The position numbers were made by a program, and so were the translations under genes. Under the pieces are notes generated by a model. It was not told where the DNA came from. It did no database searches and saw nothing but the letters and a program-made list of their open reading frames with translations. A stretch of 64,000 nucleotides of DNA, from contig JOHN01000047.1 of the NCBI GenBank assembly GCA_000719695.1, positions 1 through 64,000 on the forward strand, read 5' to 3'. The DNA comes from Streptomyces sp. NRRL F-6131 (GTDB lineage: Bacteria; Actinomycetota; Actinomycetes; Streptomycetales; Streptomycetaceae). Shown here one piece after another: positions 51,158 to 61,071 of the stretch (positions are counted from its first letter, which is position 1; every line of letters starts with the position of its first letter).

Positions 51158-51970
51158 ATGAGCCAGGACCGCATCCCAGGACCGGTACGCCAGACCTACG
51201 GCGTCGACGACCTGTCACAGGCCGCCTCCTTCGCGGGCGGATTCATCAACTTCGGCGACTGGAGCGGCATCCGCACCACCGCGCCGACACCCGAGGACCG
51301 GATCCGCAGCCAGGAGAACCTCTACCGCCGGGTGCTGCGTGCCTTCCCGGAGCCGACCGACTCGCTGCGGCTGGCCGAGGTCGGCTGCGGGCGCGGGCTG
51401 GGCGCGGCGCTCGCGCTCTGCGAGTTCCGGTTCGCCGCCGTCACCGGCGTCGACATCCACCCCGACCAGATCGAGCGCGCCCGCGCCGTCAACGCCAAGG
51501 CGCTCGCGACCTTCCCCGACCGGCTCGGCTACAGCCTCGGCTCCGCGGACGAACTGCCGTTCGCGGACGCCTCGCTGGACGGCCTGTACTCGGTCGAGGC
51601 GGCCCAGCACTTCCGGGAGCTGACCGGCTTCGCCCGCGAGGCGGCCCGGGTGCTGCGGCCCGGCGGCCGGCTGGTGGTGACCACCTTCTTCTCCGCCGAG
51701 GGACCGGACGTCGCCGAGCGGCTGAGCATCCTGCTGGCCAGCTTCGCCAACGCCCTGGACGTCGCCCACCCGCTGGGTGCCTTCACCGCCGACCTCGCGT
51801 CCGCCGGGTTCGCCGAGGTCGCCACCGAGTCCATCGGGGCGGACGTCTGGCCGGGCCTCGACCGGTACCTCGAAGGCACCGTGCCGCCCGGCCACTGGAC
51901 CCGCAACTTCCTCAGCACCTGGCGGGACGGCCTGCTCGACTACCACCTGGTCACCGCGACCCGCCGCTGA
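51158..51970 (+). CDS. Class I SAM-dependent methyltransferase
   Basis: 270 aa from ATG at 51158, AGGAG 12 bases upstream. Motif I is LAEVGCGRGLG (residues 72-82), followed by TGVDIHPDQIERAR (motif II acidic residue), GSADELPFADASLDGLYSVE (motif III-like) and RVLRPGGRLVVTTFF. The pattern is that of small-molecule C- or O-methyltransferases of the ubiE/sterol group (YGVDDLSQAASFAGGFINFG at the start). The substrate is unknown. It lies convergent with an amine oxidase gene. Promoter and partner genes are not evident. Confidence 0.88.
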   Translation: MSQDRIPGPVRQTYGVDDLSQAASFAGGFINFGDWSGIRTTAPTPEDRIRSQENLYRRVLRAFPEPTDSLRLAEVGCGRGLGAALALCEFRFAAVTGVDIHPDQIERARAVNAKALATFPDRLGYSLGSADELPFADASLDGLYSVEAAQHFRELTGFAREAARVLRPGGRLVVTTFFSAEGPDVAERLSILLASFANALDVAHPLGAFTADLASAGFAEVATESIGADVWPGLDRYLEGTVPPGHWTRNFLSTWRDGLLDYHLVTATRR

Positions 51971-52009
51971 CCCCGGCCGGGCGCCGTCCCGGCCACGGCT
52001 CCGGCCATC

Positions 52010-52060
52010 GTCCTGGCCACCGTCCCGGCCACCGCCCGGCCACCGTCCCGGCCCCGAGCG
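52010..52060. repeat. GGCCACCGTCCC repeats in convergent gap
   Basis: At least four copies of GGCCACCGTCCC or close variants lie between the stops of the methyltransferase (51970) and the amine oxidase (52170). The repeated GC-rich sequence may take part in termination. Confidence 0.5.
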
Positions 52061-52169
52061 ATCCCCGCCCGCCGCGGGGATCGCCCAGCACCCGACCACC
52101 GAGCACGCAGCCCGAGCCGACCACGCAGCCCGATCGCGCCCGCGGAGCCCGAGCGGGCCGCGGCCCCGG

Positions 52170-54218
52170 TCAGCCGGTGTGGACCAGCAGCGCCGTCCGG
52201 ACGGCCGATTCGAGGGCGCCCTCCACCCAGGCCGGCTTGGTCGAGGTGTGGTCCCCCGCGAAGTGCAGCGGCCCCTCCGAGGTGGGGATGTCCGGGAACA
52301 GCTCGGTGTGCTGACCGGGCAGCAGCACCGAGGCCTCCCCGTACGCGTAGTGGTCGCGCATCCACGACTGGGTCTTCGCCTTGGTCGTGAAGAAGACCTC
52401 GCAGCGGCGGCCGAAGACGGCCTGCACCCCGGCCAGCGCCCGCAGGTACCGCTCCTCGTCGGCGTACGCGTCCCACTTCAGGGCGTCGTCCGCCCAGCTG
52501 TAGGAGGCGAGCACCACACCCCCGTCGCTGCCCTCCATCGGGTGGGCGTGCTCGAAGTAGACGAACCGGTTGGCGTTGTCGCTCACCGCGCCGCCGCCGC
52601 GGACGTGGGCGGCCTCCGGGTCCGCGCCCACCGGGCGGAAGGCGGCGAAGCACTTCCGCAACTCGCCGGGGACGGTCACCCCCAGCGCCGCCACGGAGCC
52701 GTGCGCGCCGAGGTACCGGCCGTCGGTGACCCGCCCCCGCCGGTACTTCTCGTACAGCCCGGGCTCCACGGAGTCCAGCGCCGCCTTCCACTCCGGCTCG
52801 GTCAACTCCCACCAACGGCGGGAGAACTCCAGCAGCACCTTGGTCGCGGCGTCGTAGTGCAGTTCGGTGACGGCGCGGCGCTTGCGGTAGCCCAGCGGCG
52901 GGTCGAAGGCCACGTGCCGCAGGCCCGAGAAGGGGACGGTGACGATCGCCTCGTCGCCCTCGAAGACCTCCGTGACGCCGCCCTTGCCGGTCTGACAGGC
53001 CTCGGAGACGGTGTGCACCCGGACCTTGCCGCCGTCCCGGTCGATCCGCACCGCGCGCCGGTCGAACCGCACCTTCCCCTTCACCGAGGCGTGCAGCGCG
53101 TCGACCAGCTTCGCCGTGCCGCCCTTGATCTCCCAGAACGTCGTCCGCGGGTCGATCAGCGCGGCGGACAGGAAGCTGTGCACGAAGGAGAGGTGCAGCC
53201 GCGAGGTCACGTTCTGGACGGTGCCGATCAGGTCGATGGTCCGGGTGTCCAGCCCGGCCTCCTCGGTGAGGTACCGGTACATCGACCAGTGCCCGAACCG
53301 GCGCAGCACGGTGGCCCAGCCCTCGACGAGCGCCGGCCCCTCCTTGCCCTGGACCAGTTGCAGCGCCGGCCGGAGGGCCTCGCCGTAGATGGCGGCGGCG
53401 GTCCGGCCGGCGTCGGGGCCGGTGACGCCGAAGGAGGCGTTGACCGCCGAGGGGTCCAGCTCGTAGTCGGCCCGCCGGACGTGCAGCCCGTTGACGTGGA
53501 TCCAGGTGCGGTTGACCCGCACGGTCGGGTGCTCGGGATCGACGTCCACCAGGAGGAACTCCTGGCGCGGCAGCCGGTACCTGTCGAGCAGCGCCATGAC
53601 CAGCGGGTGGCTCTGCGGCAGCCGCATCGCACCGGCCTCGGCGTACTGCCGGGGGTCGGCGAACGGCTGCACGCCGTTCTCGGTGCGGAAGGTCTTGATC
53701 CGGCCGCCGACGCGGTTGCCGTTGGCCTCGATCACGACGACCTCGTGGCCCGCCCGGTTGAGCAGGTCGGCGGCGAGCAGCCCGGCCGGTCCGGCGCCGA
53801 CGACCAGGACGCGCTTGGTCGCCCGGGCCCGGCCGGGCGGCAGCCCGTTCTCGACGATCTTCAGATAGCCGGGGACGAGAGGCCGGTCGTGGTCGTCGTA
53901 GACGGCGATGGCGCGGGCGACCGTCGTGTACGCCTGCTCGTCGGTGCCCGGCGGCACCGCGGCGGGCGCGGCGGCGGGCACAGCGGCCGGGGAGGCCGGG
54001 GCGGCGACCGAGCCGAGCGCGGACGCGGGCGCGGCGGAGGCGGCGGTGAGCCCGGCGGCGAGCACCGAGGCACCGGTCACCGTGACGAGGGCCCGCCGGG
54101 TCGGCCGGGAGGCGGCGGCCGCCCCGCCCGGGCCCGCGACCGGGCCCGTCGGACTCGTCGGGCCCGTCGGGCCCGTCGGGCTCGTCACGGCGGGAACGTC
54201 CAGCTCTGGAGTGGTCAT
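52170..54218 (-). CDS. Tat-exported flavin-dependent L-amino acid/monoamine oxidase
   Basis: 682 aa from ATG at 54218. After a Thr/Pro/Gly-rich lead comes a twin-arginine signal ([20 protein letters not shown], cleavage near ASA-LG). The FAD-binding dinucleotide fold is [19 protein letters not shown] followed by EVVVIEAN and GGRI. The C-terminal FAD motif is [11 protein letters not shown], with [15 protein letters not shown]. The layout matches secreted L-amino acid oxidases of the L-glutamate oxidase type, in which FAD oxidises amino acids to keto acids, ammonia and peroxide outside the cell. The amino acid used cannot be read from the sequence. The 199-base convergent gap downstream is repeat-rich. 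Confidence 0.88.
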   Translation of the reverse strand: MTTPELDVPAVTSPTGPTGPTSPTGPVAGPGGAAAASRPTRRALVTVTGASVLAAGLTAASAAPASALGSVAAPASPAAVPAAAPAAVPPGTDEQAYTTVARAIAVYDDHDRPLVPGYLKIVENGLPPGRARATKRVLVVGAGPAGLLAADLLNRAGHEVVVIEANGNRVGGRIKTFRTENGVQPFADPRQYAEAGAMRLPQSHPLVMALLDRYRLPRQEFLLVDVDPEHPTVRVNRTWIHVNGLHVRRADYELDPSAVNASFGVTGPDAGRTAAAIYGEALRPALQLVQGKEGPALVEGWATVLRRFGHWSMYRYLTEEAGLDTRTIDLIGTVQNVTSRLHLSFVHSFLSAALIDPRTTFWEIKGGTAKLVDALHASVKGKVRFDRRAVRIDRDGGKVRVHTVSEACQTGKGGVTEVFEGDEAIVTVPFSGLRHVAFDPPLGYRKRRAVTELHYDAATKVLLEFSRRWWELTEPEWKAALDSVEPGLYEKYRRGRVTDGRYLGAHGSVAALGVTVPGELRKCFAAFRPVGADPEAAHVRGGGAVSDNANRFVYFEHAHPMEGSDGGVVLASYSWADDALKWDAYADEERYLRALAGVQAVFGRRCEVFFTTKAKTQSWMRDHYAYGEASVLLPGQHTELFPDIPTSEGPLHFAGDHTSTKPAWVEGALESAVRTALLVHTG

Positions 54219-54322
54219 GGCGCACCACCCTCGTCCCTCGAACGGCCCACCTGGGCCGGGACCACTCGGACGTGCACAATCCACCATCCGATCGCATGGG
54301 TCCCGGCGTCCCGCCTTGACGC

Positions 54323-55126
54323 TCAGGCCTGGCGGGTCGGCAGGGCGACGACGTGACGGAGGTTCACATGACGCGGGCGGGTGACCGTGAAGCCGATCAG
54401 GTCGGCGATGTCCTCGGCGGTCAGCGCGGGCATCGCGGCGAACATGCCGTCGAGCTGCTCGCGCAGCGCCGCGTTGTCGATGTGCCCGCCGAGCTCGGTG
54501 TCGGTGAGCCCGGGCTCGATCGCGGTGACCCGCACGTCGCGCGGGCCGAGTTCGGTGCGCAGCGCGGCGGACAGCTGGGTGAGCGCCGCCTTGGTGGCCC
54601 CGTACACGGCGTAGTCGGGGAAGACCACGTGCGAGGCGATCGAGGAGACGTTGACCAGGTCGGCGGTGCGGCCCTCGGCGGCGGCCGCGACGAGGTCGGC
54701 GGAGAACGCCCGGACGATCCGCAGCGCGCCGGTCAGATTGGTGTCGATCATGCGGCTCCACTCGTCGATCCGGCCGTCCGCGACGGGGTTGGGCAGCATC
54801 ACCCCGGCGTTGTTGACGACCAGGTCGACCGGCCCGTAGGCGTCGTGGACGGCCCGGACGGCGGCGTCCACCGAGGACTGGTCGGTGACGTCGGCGGTGA
54901 CGGCGAGCGCCCGGCCGCCGGCGTCGGCGATCTCGGCGGCCAGGGCGTCCAGGCGGTCGGCGCGGCGGGCCAGCAGGGCGACCCGGGCGCCGCCGGCGGC
55001 GAGCAGCCGGGCGGTGGCGGCGCCCATGCCGCTGGCGGCTCCGGTGACGACGGCGGTGCGGGTGGCGAGGGCGGGGTGGACGGCGGGGGCGCTCTTCCCG
55101 GGTACGGCCGTCCTGGGTCCACGCAT
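54323..55126 (-). CDS. Short-chain dehydrogenase/reductase (SDR)
   Basis: 267 aa from ATG at 55126, which lies inside a 15-bp tandem repeat and has no ribosome site at ideal spacing, so the start is uncertain. Cofactor motif TGAASGMG, then NNAG, catalytic Ser in NVSSIAS, YxxxK as YAVYGATK, and PG at [11 protein letters not shown] are all present. This is a classical SDR of about 250 residues that uses NAD(P)H. The substrate is unknown. It is divergent from the XRE-type regulator at 55211, which probably controls it. Confidence 0.9.
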   Translation of the reverse strand: MRGPRTAVPGKSAPAVHPALATRTAVVTGAASGMGAATARLLAAGGARVALLARRADRLDALAAEIADAGGRALAVTADVTDQSSVDAAVRAVHDAYGPVDLVVNNAGVMLPNPVADGRIDEWSRMIDTNLTGALRIVRAFSADLVAAAAEGRTADLVNVSSIASHVVFPDYAVYGATKAALTQLSAALRTELGPRDVRVTAIEPGLTDTELGGHIDNAALREQLDGMFAAMPALTAEDIADLIGFTVTRPRHVNLRHVVALPTRQA

Positions 55127-55162
55127 CCTGGGTCCACGCAACCTGGGTCCACGCAACCTGGG
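55111..55162. repeat. 15-bp tandem repeat between SDR and XRE regulator
   Basis: Three full copies and one partial copy of (T/A)CCTGGGTCCACGCA begin at 55111, 55126 and 55141, with a 7-base remnant to 55162. They lie between the divergent genes, at the start of the SDR and 50-100 bases upstream of the regulator. Position and regular spacing would suit iterated operator sites. Confidence 0.8.
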
Positions 55163-55210
55163 AAGGCCCGTACCACCTTCGCGCCCGGCCGCCCCGACTA
55201 CGCTGCGGCC

Positions 55211-56068
55211 ATGGAGAACACCGTGGGGGACTTCCTGCGCACCCGCCGCGCCCGGATCCGGCCGGAGGAGGTGGGCCTGCCCGCGCACGGCCGCCGCCGG
55301 GTGCAGGGCCTGCGCCGCGAGGAGGTGGCCCAGCTGGCCGGCGTCAGCGTCGACTACTACATCCGGCTGGAACAGGGCCGGGGCGGCAGCGCCTCGGACG
55401 CGGTGCTGGAGGCGGTGGCCCGGGTCCTGCGGCTGGACGAGATCGAGACGGCGCACCTGCGCGCGCTGCTGCGCCCGTCCCGACCGGCCGCCGCCGCGCG
55501 CGGGCGCCAGCAGGTCCGGGAGGGCACCCGGCTGCTGCTCGACCTGATGCCCGAGGTGCCGGCCTTCGTCCTCGGCCGCCGGATGGACGTGCTGGCCTGG
55601 AACGCGCTCGGCGACGCGGTGAACGGTTTCTCCGCCCTCCCGCCGGGCGGCCGCAACGTGGCCCGGTACGTCTTCCTCGACCCGGCCGCCCGGGACCTCT
55701 ACCCGCAGTGGGCGGCGGTCGCCGCGGAGACCGTGGCCCATCTGCGGCTGGACGCCGGCCGCCACCCGGACGACCCGCTGCTGACCGCGCTGGTGGGCGA
55801 ACTGTCGGTGCGCAGCGAGGAGTTCCGCCGGCTCTGGGCGGACCATCAGGTGCGGGCGAAGACGCACGGCGTCAAGCTGATCGGCCACCCGCTGGTCGGC
55901 GAGCTCGACTTCGGCTACGAGACCCTGGCGGTCAACGGCAGTCCCGAGCAACTGCTGGTGGCCTACACCGCCGCGGTCGGCTCGCCGACGGCGCAGCGGC
56001 TCGCCCTGCTGGCGAGCTGGACGGCGGACGGCGCGCCGGCGACCGCCCCGGCGGTCGCCGGGGACTGA
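55211..56068 (+). CDS. XRE/MmyB-like helix-turn-helix regulator
   Basis: 285 aa from ATG at 55211; there is no clear ribosome site, so the message may be leaderless or nearly so. An N-terminal HTH_3 domain is visible ([44 protein letters not shown]), followed by the MmyB-like sensor domain ([53 protein letters not shown]). This family typically represses a divergent oxidoreductase gene and binds a small ligand. Here the neighbour is the SDR. Confidence 0.92.
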   Translation: MENTVGDFLRTRRARIRPEEVGLPAHGRRRVQGLRREEVAQLAGVSVDYYIRLEQGRGGSASDAVLEAVARVLRLDEIETAHLRALLRPSRPAAAARGRQQVREGTRLLLDLMPEVPAFVLGRRMDVLAWNALGDAVNGFSALPPGGRNVARYVFLDPAARDLYPQWAAVAAETVAHLRLDAGRHPDDPLLTALVGELSVRSEEFRRLWADHQVRAKTHGVKLIGHPLVGELDFGYETLAVNGSPEQLLVAYTAAVGSPTAQRLALLASWTADGAPATAPAVAGD

Positions 56069-56084
56069 CCCCCGTCACGCGAAG

Positions 56085-56112
56085 GGCCCGCCCGCACAGG
56101 TGCGGGCGGGCC
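56085..56112. terminator. Terminator hairpin after the XRE gene
   Basis: Perfect 13-base arms GGCCCGCCCGCAC (56085-56097) and GTGCGGGCGGGCC (56100-56112), nearly contiguous, lie 17 bases after the XRE stop. The hairpin is between convergent genes and can serve both. Confidence 0.8.
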
Positions 56113-56216
56113 ACCGGGGCCGGTACCGCGGATTTCGCCGCGGCCCCGGAAGGATCCGCGGGACCGTCCCCGGTCAGTTCCTCAGCGGGTCAACGCGTCA
56201 GCGCGTGGACGCCGTG

Positions 56217-56660
56217 TCAGCAGGTGACCGGCACGGTGAGGGTGGCGGTCGACGGCGGCCAGCCCCACTGGGTCACGCTGAACGTGGCCTGGACGTTGGA
56301 GCCGCACGGCGCGGTGCCGGAGACGTTGCCGACCGGGATGCCGCCGACGGGGATGAGGACGTAGGGCGAGTCGCTCCCGATCGTGGCACCGCCGACGACG
56401 GCACCGGTCAGGTTGAAGGACACCTTCTGCGGGGTCCAGCTGACGCTCGCCGGGGTGGCGTAGCCGGAGAGGACGACCTGGTTGTCGGTCACGGAAGCAC
56501 AGAGCCGCAGGTTGACGATGCCCGGCCAGCCGTCGACGCAGTTCTTGGTGCTGGGGCCGGAGGGGCCGCCGGTGGTCTGCGCGGAGGCCTGGGTGGCGCC
56601 CGTGACGGCCAGCGCGGAGAGCGCGGCGCCGGTGGCGAGGAGCGCGGCGAATCGCTTCAT
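56217..56660 (-). CDS. Small secreted protein with four cysteines
   Basis: 147 aa from ATG at 56660 (MKRFAALLATGAALSALAVT); AAGGAG lies 10 bases upstream, while the ATG at 56669 is too close to it. A Sec signal peptide ends at about ASA-QT. The mature part of about 120 residues is beta-rich with four Cys (KNCVDGWPG, LRLCASV, APCGSN, VPVTC) suitable for two disulfides. No domain was recognised. It is divergent from the condensation-domain gene. Confidence 0.8.
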   Translation of the reverse strand: MKRFAALLATGAALSALAVTGATQASAQTTGGPSGPSTKNCVDGWPGIVNLRLCASVTDNQVVLSGYATPASVSWTPQKVSFNLTGAVVGGATIGSDSPYVLIPVGGIPVGNVSGTAPCGSNVQATFSVTQWGWPPSTATLTVPVTC

Positions 56661-56776
56661 CTCTGTCATTCTCCTTCGGACGAACGGAGGGTGGGGTCGT
56701 TCGCGCAGCGGACACGGCACGTGCCATGTGCAATGTCACGCTTCACATGCGAGATGCTGCCATGCCGATCCTCGAA

Positions 56777-56790
56777 CTACCGATCGGTAG
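56777..56790. promoter_or_regulatory. 14-bp perfect palindrome in the divergent gap (candidate operator)
   Basis: CTACCGATCGGTAG is a perfect palindrome midway between the divergent starts at 56660 and 56934, in a locally AT-richer region. The form suits a dimeric regulator such as a TetR-family protein. No such regulator is adjacent. Confidence 0.5.
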
Positions 56791-56933
56791 CCCGGATCCG
56801 GAAGATCCTTACCGGAATTGACCTTCATCTGGCGCGATTTCGCGGCCGTGCCGCAGACTCTCCGGGACGGCTCCCACCGCACCCACCCGCACCACCGCCC
56901 CGCATCCGCACCAGCGCATCGGAGAACCCCACG

Positions 56934-58328
56934 GTGACCACGAGTCGACAACTGGAAATCCCCTTCACCGACGGCCGCTCCGGCAGCGGGCCCGCCACCT
57001 GGGGCCAGCGAGCCATCTGGGACGTCGTCAACCGCCTGGCCCCCGCCGACCGACCCCGCTACAACATCGGCACCGCGACCCCGCTCGACCCGGGTCTGCC
57101 CCTGCCGGTGGTCCTGGACGCCCTGGAGCACCTGCTCCACCTGCACGACTCCCTGCACACCCGGCTGCTGCCCACGCCGGACGGCACCGGACTGCGCCAG
57201 ACCGTCGACCCGACGGGCCGGCTGACGGTCCACGTCCGGGACCACCCGGCCGACGCCGACCGGGCCGCACTCACCGCCGCCGGCGCCGAGCTGCACCGGG
57301 AACTGGCCGACCGCGCCTTCGACTGCGGCACCGAGTGGCCGGTCCGGGTCGGCCTGGTCGTGGCCGACGGACTGGTCCGGCACATCTCCCTGGTGCTCTC
57401 CCACACCGCCGTGGACGGCACCGGGATGGGCCTGCTGGTCCGCGACCTCACCGAACTGGCCCTGGGCGCCGACCCGGCCGCGATCCGGGCCGACCGCGCG
57501 CCCCAGCAACCCCTGGAGGAGGCCGCGTTCCAGACCTCCGAGCGGGGCCTGAAGCGCGACGCCAACGCCCGCACGCACACCCTGCGCAAACTGCGCACCG
57601 CCCCGGCCCGGCTCTTCCCGCCCACCGGGACGGCCGACTCCGCCGCCGGCACCGGCGCACGGTTCCCCAACGCCGTCCTCAGCTCGCCCGCCCTGCTCCG
57701 CGCGGTCGACACGGTCGCCGCGGCGCACCGCACCGGCTCCTCCGCCGTCCTGCTCGCGGCCACCGCCGCCATGACCGCCCGGCTGGCCGGGCGCTCGGAC
57801 GCGGTGCTCCAGGTGGTCGTCAACAACCGTTTCCTGTCCGGCCTGACCGACGCCGTCAGCGTGATCGCCGGCGACGCCCTGCTCCACCTCACCGACGTCG
57901 ACGTCGACGGCGACTTCGGCGAGGCCGTGCGCCGCACCCACGCCGCGTCGATCGCCGCCTACCGCCACGCCTACTACGACCGCCGACTGCTGGACGCCGA
58001 GGTCGAACGCCTCACCGCCGACGGGGTGCCGCTCGCCGACCGCTCCTGCGTCTTCAACGACACCCGCGACCTGCTCCCGAGCGGGTTGGCCGCCCCGGAC
58101 CAGGCCGTCCCCGACGCCGGGGCCGACGGGGGCACCACGCTCAGCTGGCCCGTCGACTTCGACCCGCGCCCCGGCCTCACCTACGCCCTGGACGCGCTGC
58201 GCACCCCCACCGCCCTGCAACTCGCCATGACCGCCGACCCCGCGGTCCTTCCCCGGCCCGCGATGGAGCGCTTCCTGCGCGGCATCGAGGCCCTGGTCCT
58301 GACCGAGGAGCGCACCCTGCGAGCCTGA
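56934..58328 (+). CDS. Stand-alone condensation-domain protein
   Basis: 464 aa from GTG at 56934, with GGAG 9 bases upstream. It has the layout of an NRPS condensation domain or related acyltransferase. The catalytic motif is SHTAVDGTG (second His157 of HHxxxDG, then Asp161 and Gly162). The N-terminal region reads TWGQRAIWDVVNRLAP, and C-terminal features include VVVNNRF and VFNDTRDLLP, the latter close to the C5 motif. The first His of HH is Ser here, as in several free-standing members. Condensation enzymes join acyl or aminoacyl carriers to amines or alcohols. No carrier or adenylation domain lies beside it, so the substrate is unknown. It is preceded by a palindrome that may be an operator. 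Confidence 0.85.
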   Translation: MTTSRQLEIPFTDGRSGSGPATWGQRAIWDVVNRLAPADRPRYNIGTATPLDPGLPLPVVLDALEHLLHLHDSLHTRLLPTPDGTGLRQTVDPTGRLTVHVRDHPADADRAALTAAGAELHRELADRAFDCGTEWPVRVGLVVADGLVRHISLVLSHTAVDGTGMGLLVRDLTELALGADPAAIRADRAPQQPLEEAAFQTSERGLKRDANARTHTLRKLRTAPARLFPPTGTADSAAGTGARFPNAVLSSPALLRAVDTVAAAHRTGSSAVLLAATAAMTARLAGRSDAVLQVVVNNRFLSGLTDAVSVIAGDALLHLTDVDVDGDFGEAVRRTHAASIAAYRHAYYDRRLLDAEVERLTADGVPLADRSCVFNDTRDLLPSGLAAPDQAVPDAGADGGTTLSWPVDFDPRPGLTYALDALRTPTALQLAMTADPAVLPRPAMERFLRGIEALVLTEERTLRA

Positions 58329-58389
58329 CCGCGCAACGGCCCCGCATCCCGGCCCGAGGGCCCGAACGCCGCAGGGCCCGAACGCCGCA

Positions 58390-58427
58390 GGGCCCGGCCG
58401 TCCGCTCACGCACGGACGGCCGGGCCC
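58390..58427. terminator. Strong hairpin between convergent genes
   Basis: Perfect 15-base arms GGGCCCGGCCGTCCG (58390-58404) and CGGACGGCCGGGCCC (58413-58427) enclose an 8-base loop between the stop at 58328 and the stop at 58458. Just upstream, a 16-base direct repeat GGGCCCGAACGCCGCA is present twice. Confidence 0.85.
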
Positions 58428-58457
58428 CGGCCCGCGGGAGGAACCACCGACCGGGTG

Positions 58458-60002
58458 TCAGCCCTTGTGGTCGTGGACCGCGTTGGTGTCCTGGATCTTC
58501 TTCCACGACTTCGGCTCCACCGGCGCCACCACCGGACCGCCCGAGGCGCTCGGCGCCTCCGAGGCGCCGGGCGCCAGGCTCGCGACGGCCGGCGCCGCCG
58601 GGCCCGCCGAGCCCACGGCCGGCTTCCCCGCGGTGAACAGCCAGGTGTTGAACAGGGCGCCCAGCGGCTTGCCCGAGATCCGCTCCGCGTACGCCTGGAA
58701 CTGCGGGATGGTGGCGTTGCCGTACTTGCGCTCGGTCGGCCACCCCTTCAGGATCGCGAAGAACTTCTCGTCCCCGACGGCGTTGCGCAGCGCCTGGATG
58801 CCGATCGCCCCCCGGTCGTAGACGGCGCCCGCGAACTGGTGGTCCGGGCCCGGGTCGCCCGGTCGCACCGCCCAGAACGGGTTGTCGGCCGCGTAGTTGT
58901 TGTAGACGTAGTCGGCCAGCTCCTGCGCGGTGCCCTCGTCCTCGTGCTCCGACCAGAGCCACTGCGCGTACCGGGCGAAGCCCTCGTTGAGCCAGATGTC
59001 GCTCCAGCGCTGCACGGAGACGCTGTCGCCGTACCACTGGTGGGCCAGCTCGTGCACCACGACGGAGGTGTTGGCGCCGCGGGCGAACTGCGCGGGGCTG
59101 TAGAAGACCTGACCCTGGGTCTCCAGCGCGTACCCGGTCGGCACGTTGGGCACGTAGCCGCCCACGGTGTCGAACGGGTAGGGGCCGAACAGGCTGCTCA
59201 GCCAGTCGGTCAGCTCGCCGGTCCGCTCGACGCTGGCCTGCGCCGCGCCGAGGTTGGCGCCGAGGTCCGGGCTGTAGGCGGTGATGACCGGCAGCCCGCC
59301 CGGGGTGACGTCCTTGCGGATGTCGAACTTCCCGATGGCCAGGGTCGCCAGGTAGGTGGCCTGCGGCTTGGCCTGCCGGTAGTTGTAGCGGGTCCAGCCG
59401 GGCCGTGAACTCTGGGTCTGGGTGCCGTTGCTGACCACCTGGGTGCCCTCGGGCACCAGCACCGAGACGTCGAAGGTGGCCTTGTCGGTGGGGTGGTCGT
59501 TGCTCGGGAACCACCAGGCGGAGCCCTCCGGCTCGTTGGCGGCCACCCCGCCGTCGGGGGTGCGCAGCCAGGCGGAGTAGCCGCCGCGCTCGACCTCGCC
59601 CGGCTTGTCGGCGTAGCGGACGACGACGGTGACCGGGCTGCCCTTGGCGATGGTCCTGGCCGGGGTGACCACCAGCTCCTGCTCGCCGCTGGTGGAGAAC
59701 TTCGCGGCCCGGCCGTTGACCAGCACCTCCTTCACGCTGAGCACGAAGTCGAGGTTGAACCGGGTGAGGTCCTGGGTGGCGGTGGCCAGGATGGTGGTGG
59801 TGCCCTCCAACTCGTCGGTGGCGGGCGCGTACTTCAGCCGGATGTCGTAGTGCGAGACGTCGTAGCCGCCGTTGCCGGCGTTGGGGTAGTAGGGGTCGCC
59901 GATCCCCGCGGCGCCCGGGCCGGCCTGGGCGGCGGAGGCGGGAACGGACAGCAGCAGGGCGAGCGCGCCGGCAGCGGCAGAGACGATCAGCCTCTTGCGC
60001 AC
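58458..60002 (-). CDS. Secreted M1-family metallopeptidase
   Basis: 514 aa from GTG at 60002, preceded by GGAGG. Signal peptide MRKRLIVSAAAGALALLLSV cleaves near ASA-AQA. The M1 beta domain is followed by the zinc site HELAHQWYG (His317, Glu318, His321) and NEGFA (Glu340), at the usual spacing. The N-terminal beta region includes YDIRLKYAPATDELEGTTTI. The C-terminus is a Pro/Ala/Ser tail. M1 enzymes remove N-terminal residues from peptides. The signal peptide implies extracellular peptide digestion. The AT-rich region upstream may hold the promoter. Confidence 0.94.
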   Translation of the reverse strand: MRKRLIVSAAAGALALLLSVPASAAQAGPGAAGIGDPYYPNAGNGGYDVSHYDIRLKYAPATDELEGTTTILATATQDLTRFNLDFVLSVKEVLVNGRAAKFSTSGEQELVVTPARTIAKGSPVTVVVRYADKPGEVERGGYSAWLRTPDGGVAANEPEGSAWWFPSNDHPTDKATFDVSVLVPEGTQVVSNGTQTQSSRPGWTRYNYRQAKPQATYLATLAIGKFDIRKDVTPGGLPVITAYSPDLGANLGAAQASVERTGELTDWLSSLFGPYPFDTVGGYVPNVPTGYALETQGQVFYSPAQFARGANTSVVVHELAHQWYGDSVSVQRWSDIWLNEGFARYAQWLWSEHEDEGTAQELADYVYNNYAADNPFWAVRPGDPGPDHQFAGAVYDRGAIGIQALRNAVGDEKFFAILKGWPTERKYGNATIPQFQAYAERISGKPLGALFNTWLFTAGKPAVGSAGPAAPAVASLAPGASEAPSASGGPVVAPVEPKSWKKIQDTNAVHDHKG

Positions 60003-60062
60003 GGGGGTCCTCCAGGATCACTGGGACAACGGGTCGGATCGATCCTTGTCCCGAGGAACCTC

Positions 60063-60090
60063 GTTCTACGCATAAAGATTGATATGTTCA
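60063..60090 (-). promoter_or_regulatory. Candidate promoter of the M1 peptidase gene
   Basis: On the minus strand, TGAACA (60090-60085) and TAGAAC (60068-60063) are 16 bases apart, in one of the few AT-rich stretches of the window. They lie about 60-90 bases before the GTG at 60002. Confidence 0.4.
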
Positions 60091-60184
60091 TGAGAGGAAA
60101 CAGGCCGAAATGGCGGAGCCGCCGCCCCGTGACACGACGACACCGCCCCGCCGTCACCGGGCCCCACCGACCGGCCGGCGCCCC

Positions 60185-61057
60185 TCAGGCCCCCAGGGCC
60201 ACCGGCGCCCGCACCAGCGAGCCGTACTCGGTCCACGACCCGTCGTAGTTCTTGACGTGCTCGAAGCCGAGCAGCTCGGAGAGCGCGAACCAGGTGTGCG
60301 CCGAGCGCTCCCCGATCCGGCAGTAGGTGATCACCTCGCGCTCCTCCTCGACGCCCCGCCCGCCGTACAGCGCCCGCAGCTCCTCCGCCGACCGGAAGGT
60401 GCCGTCCTCGTTGGTCGCCTGCGACCAGGGGATGTTGACCGCGCCGGGGATGTGCCCGGGCACCTGCGCCTGCTCCTGCGGCAGGTGCGGCGGGGCCAGC
60501 GCCTCGCCGCGGAACTCGGCCGGCGAACGGACGTCCACCAGCACCGCGTCCGAACCGGGCTTGGCGAAGACCTGCGCCCTGGCGAGGACCTCGTCCCGCA
60601 GCGCCCGCACCTCCGGGTGCTCGGGCCCGGTCAGCCGGTACGGGCTGTGCTGGTAGTCCATCACCTCCTGCGTCAGCTCGCGCCCCTCCAGCTCCCACTT
60701 CTTGCGCCCGCCGTCCAGCAGCCGCACCGGGCCGAAGCCGCGCAGCCGCAGCAGCCAGTAGGCGTAGGCGGCGAACCAGTTGTTGTTGCCGCCGTACAGC
60801 ACCACCGTGGTGTCGTCCTCGACCCCGGCCGCGCGCAGCAGGTGCTCGACGCCCGCGCGGTCCGCGTAGTCGCGCCCGACCGGGGTGTGCAGGTCGGTGG
60901 CCCAGTTCCAGCCGACCGCGCCCGGCACGTGGCCGCGTTCGTACGCGCCGTTGTCCTCGTCCACCTCGACCACGCGGAGCGTGCCGTCGTCCAGGTGCCG
61001 GGCCAGCCACCCGGTGCCGACCAGCGCCTCGGGGTGTGCGTAGCCGTTGCCGGTCAT
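60185..61057 (-). CDS. Thiosulfate sulfurtransferase (two rhodanese domains)
   Basis: 290 aa from ATG at 61057, with AAGGAGGG upstream. Domain 1 is an inactive rhodanese fold (VEVDEDNGAYERGHVPGAVG, VVLYGGNNNWFAAYAYWLL). Domain 2 carries the active site loop TYCRIGERS with Cys246, the CRxGxR pattern of thiosulfate sulfurtransferases. It transfers sulfur from thiosulfate to acceptors such as cyanide or thiols. The enzyme is cytoplasmic, without a signal peptide. It lies downstream of a methyltransferase gene on the same strand. Confidence 0.93.
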   Translation of the reverse strand: MTGNGYAHPEALVGTGWLARHLDDGTLRVVEVDEDNGAYERGHVPGAVGWNWATDLHTPVGRDYADRAGVEHLLRAAGVEDDTTVVLYGGNNNWFAAYAYWLLRLRGFGPVRLLDGGRKKWELEGRELTQEVMDYQHSPYRLTGPEHPEVRALRDEVLARAQVFAKPGSDAVLVDVRSPAEFRGEALAPPHLPQEQAQVPGHIPGAVNIPWSQATNEDGTFRSAEELRALYGGRGVEEEREVITYCRIGERSAHTWFALSELLGFEHVKNYDGSWTEYGSLVRAPVALGA

Positions 61058-61071
61058 CGACGCCCTCCTTC

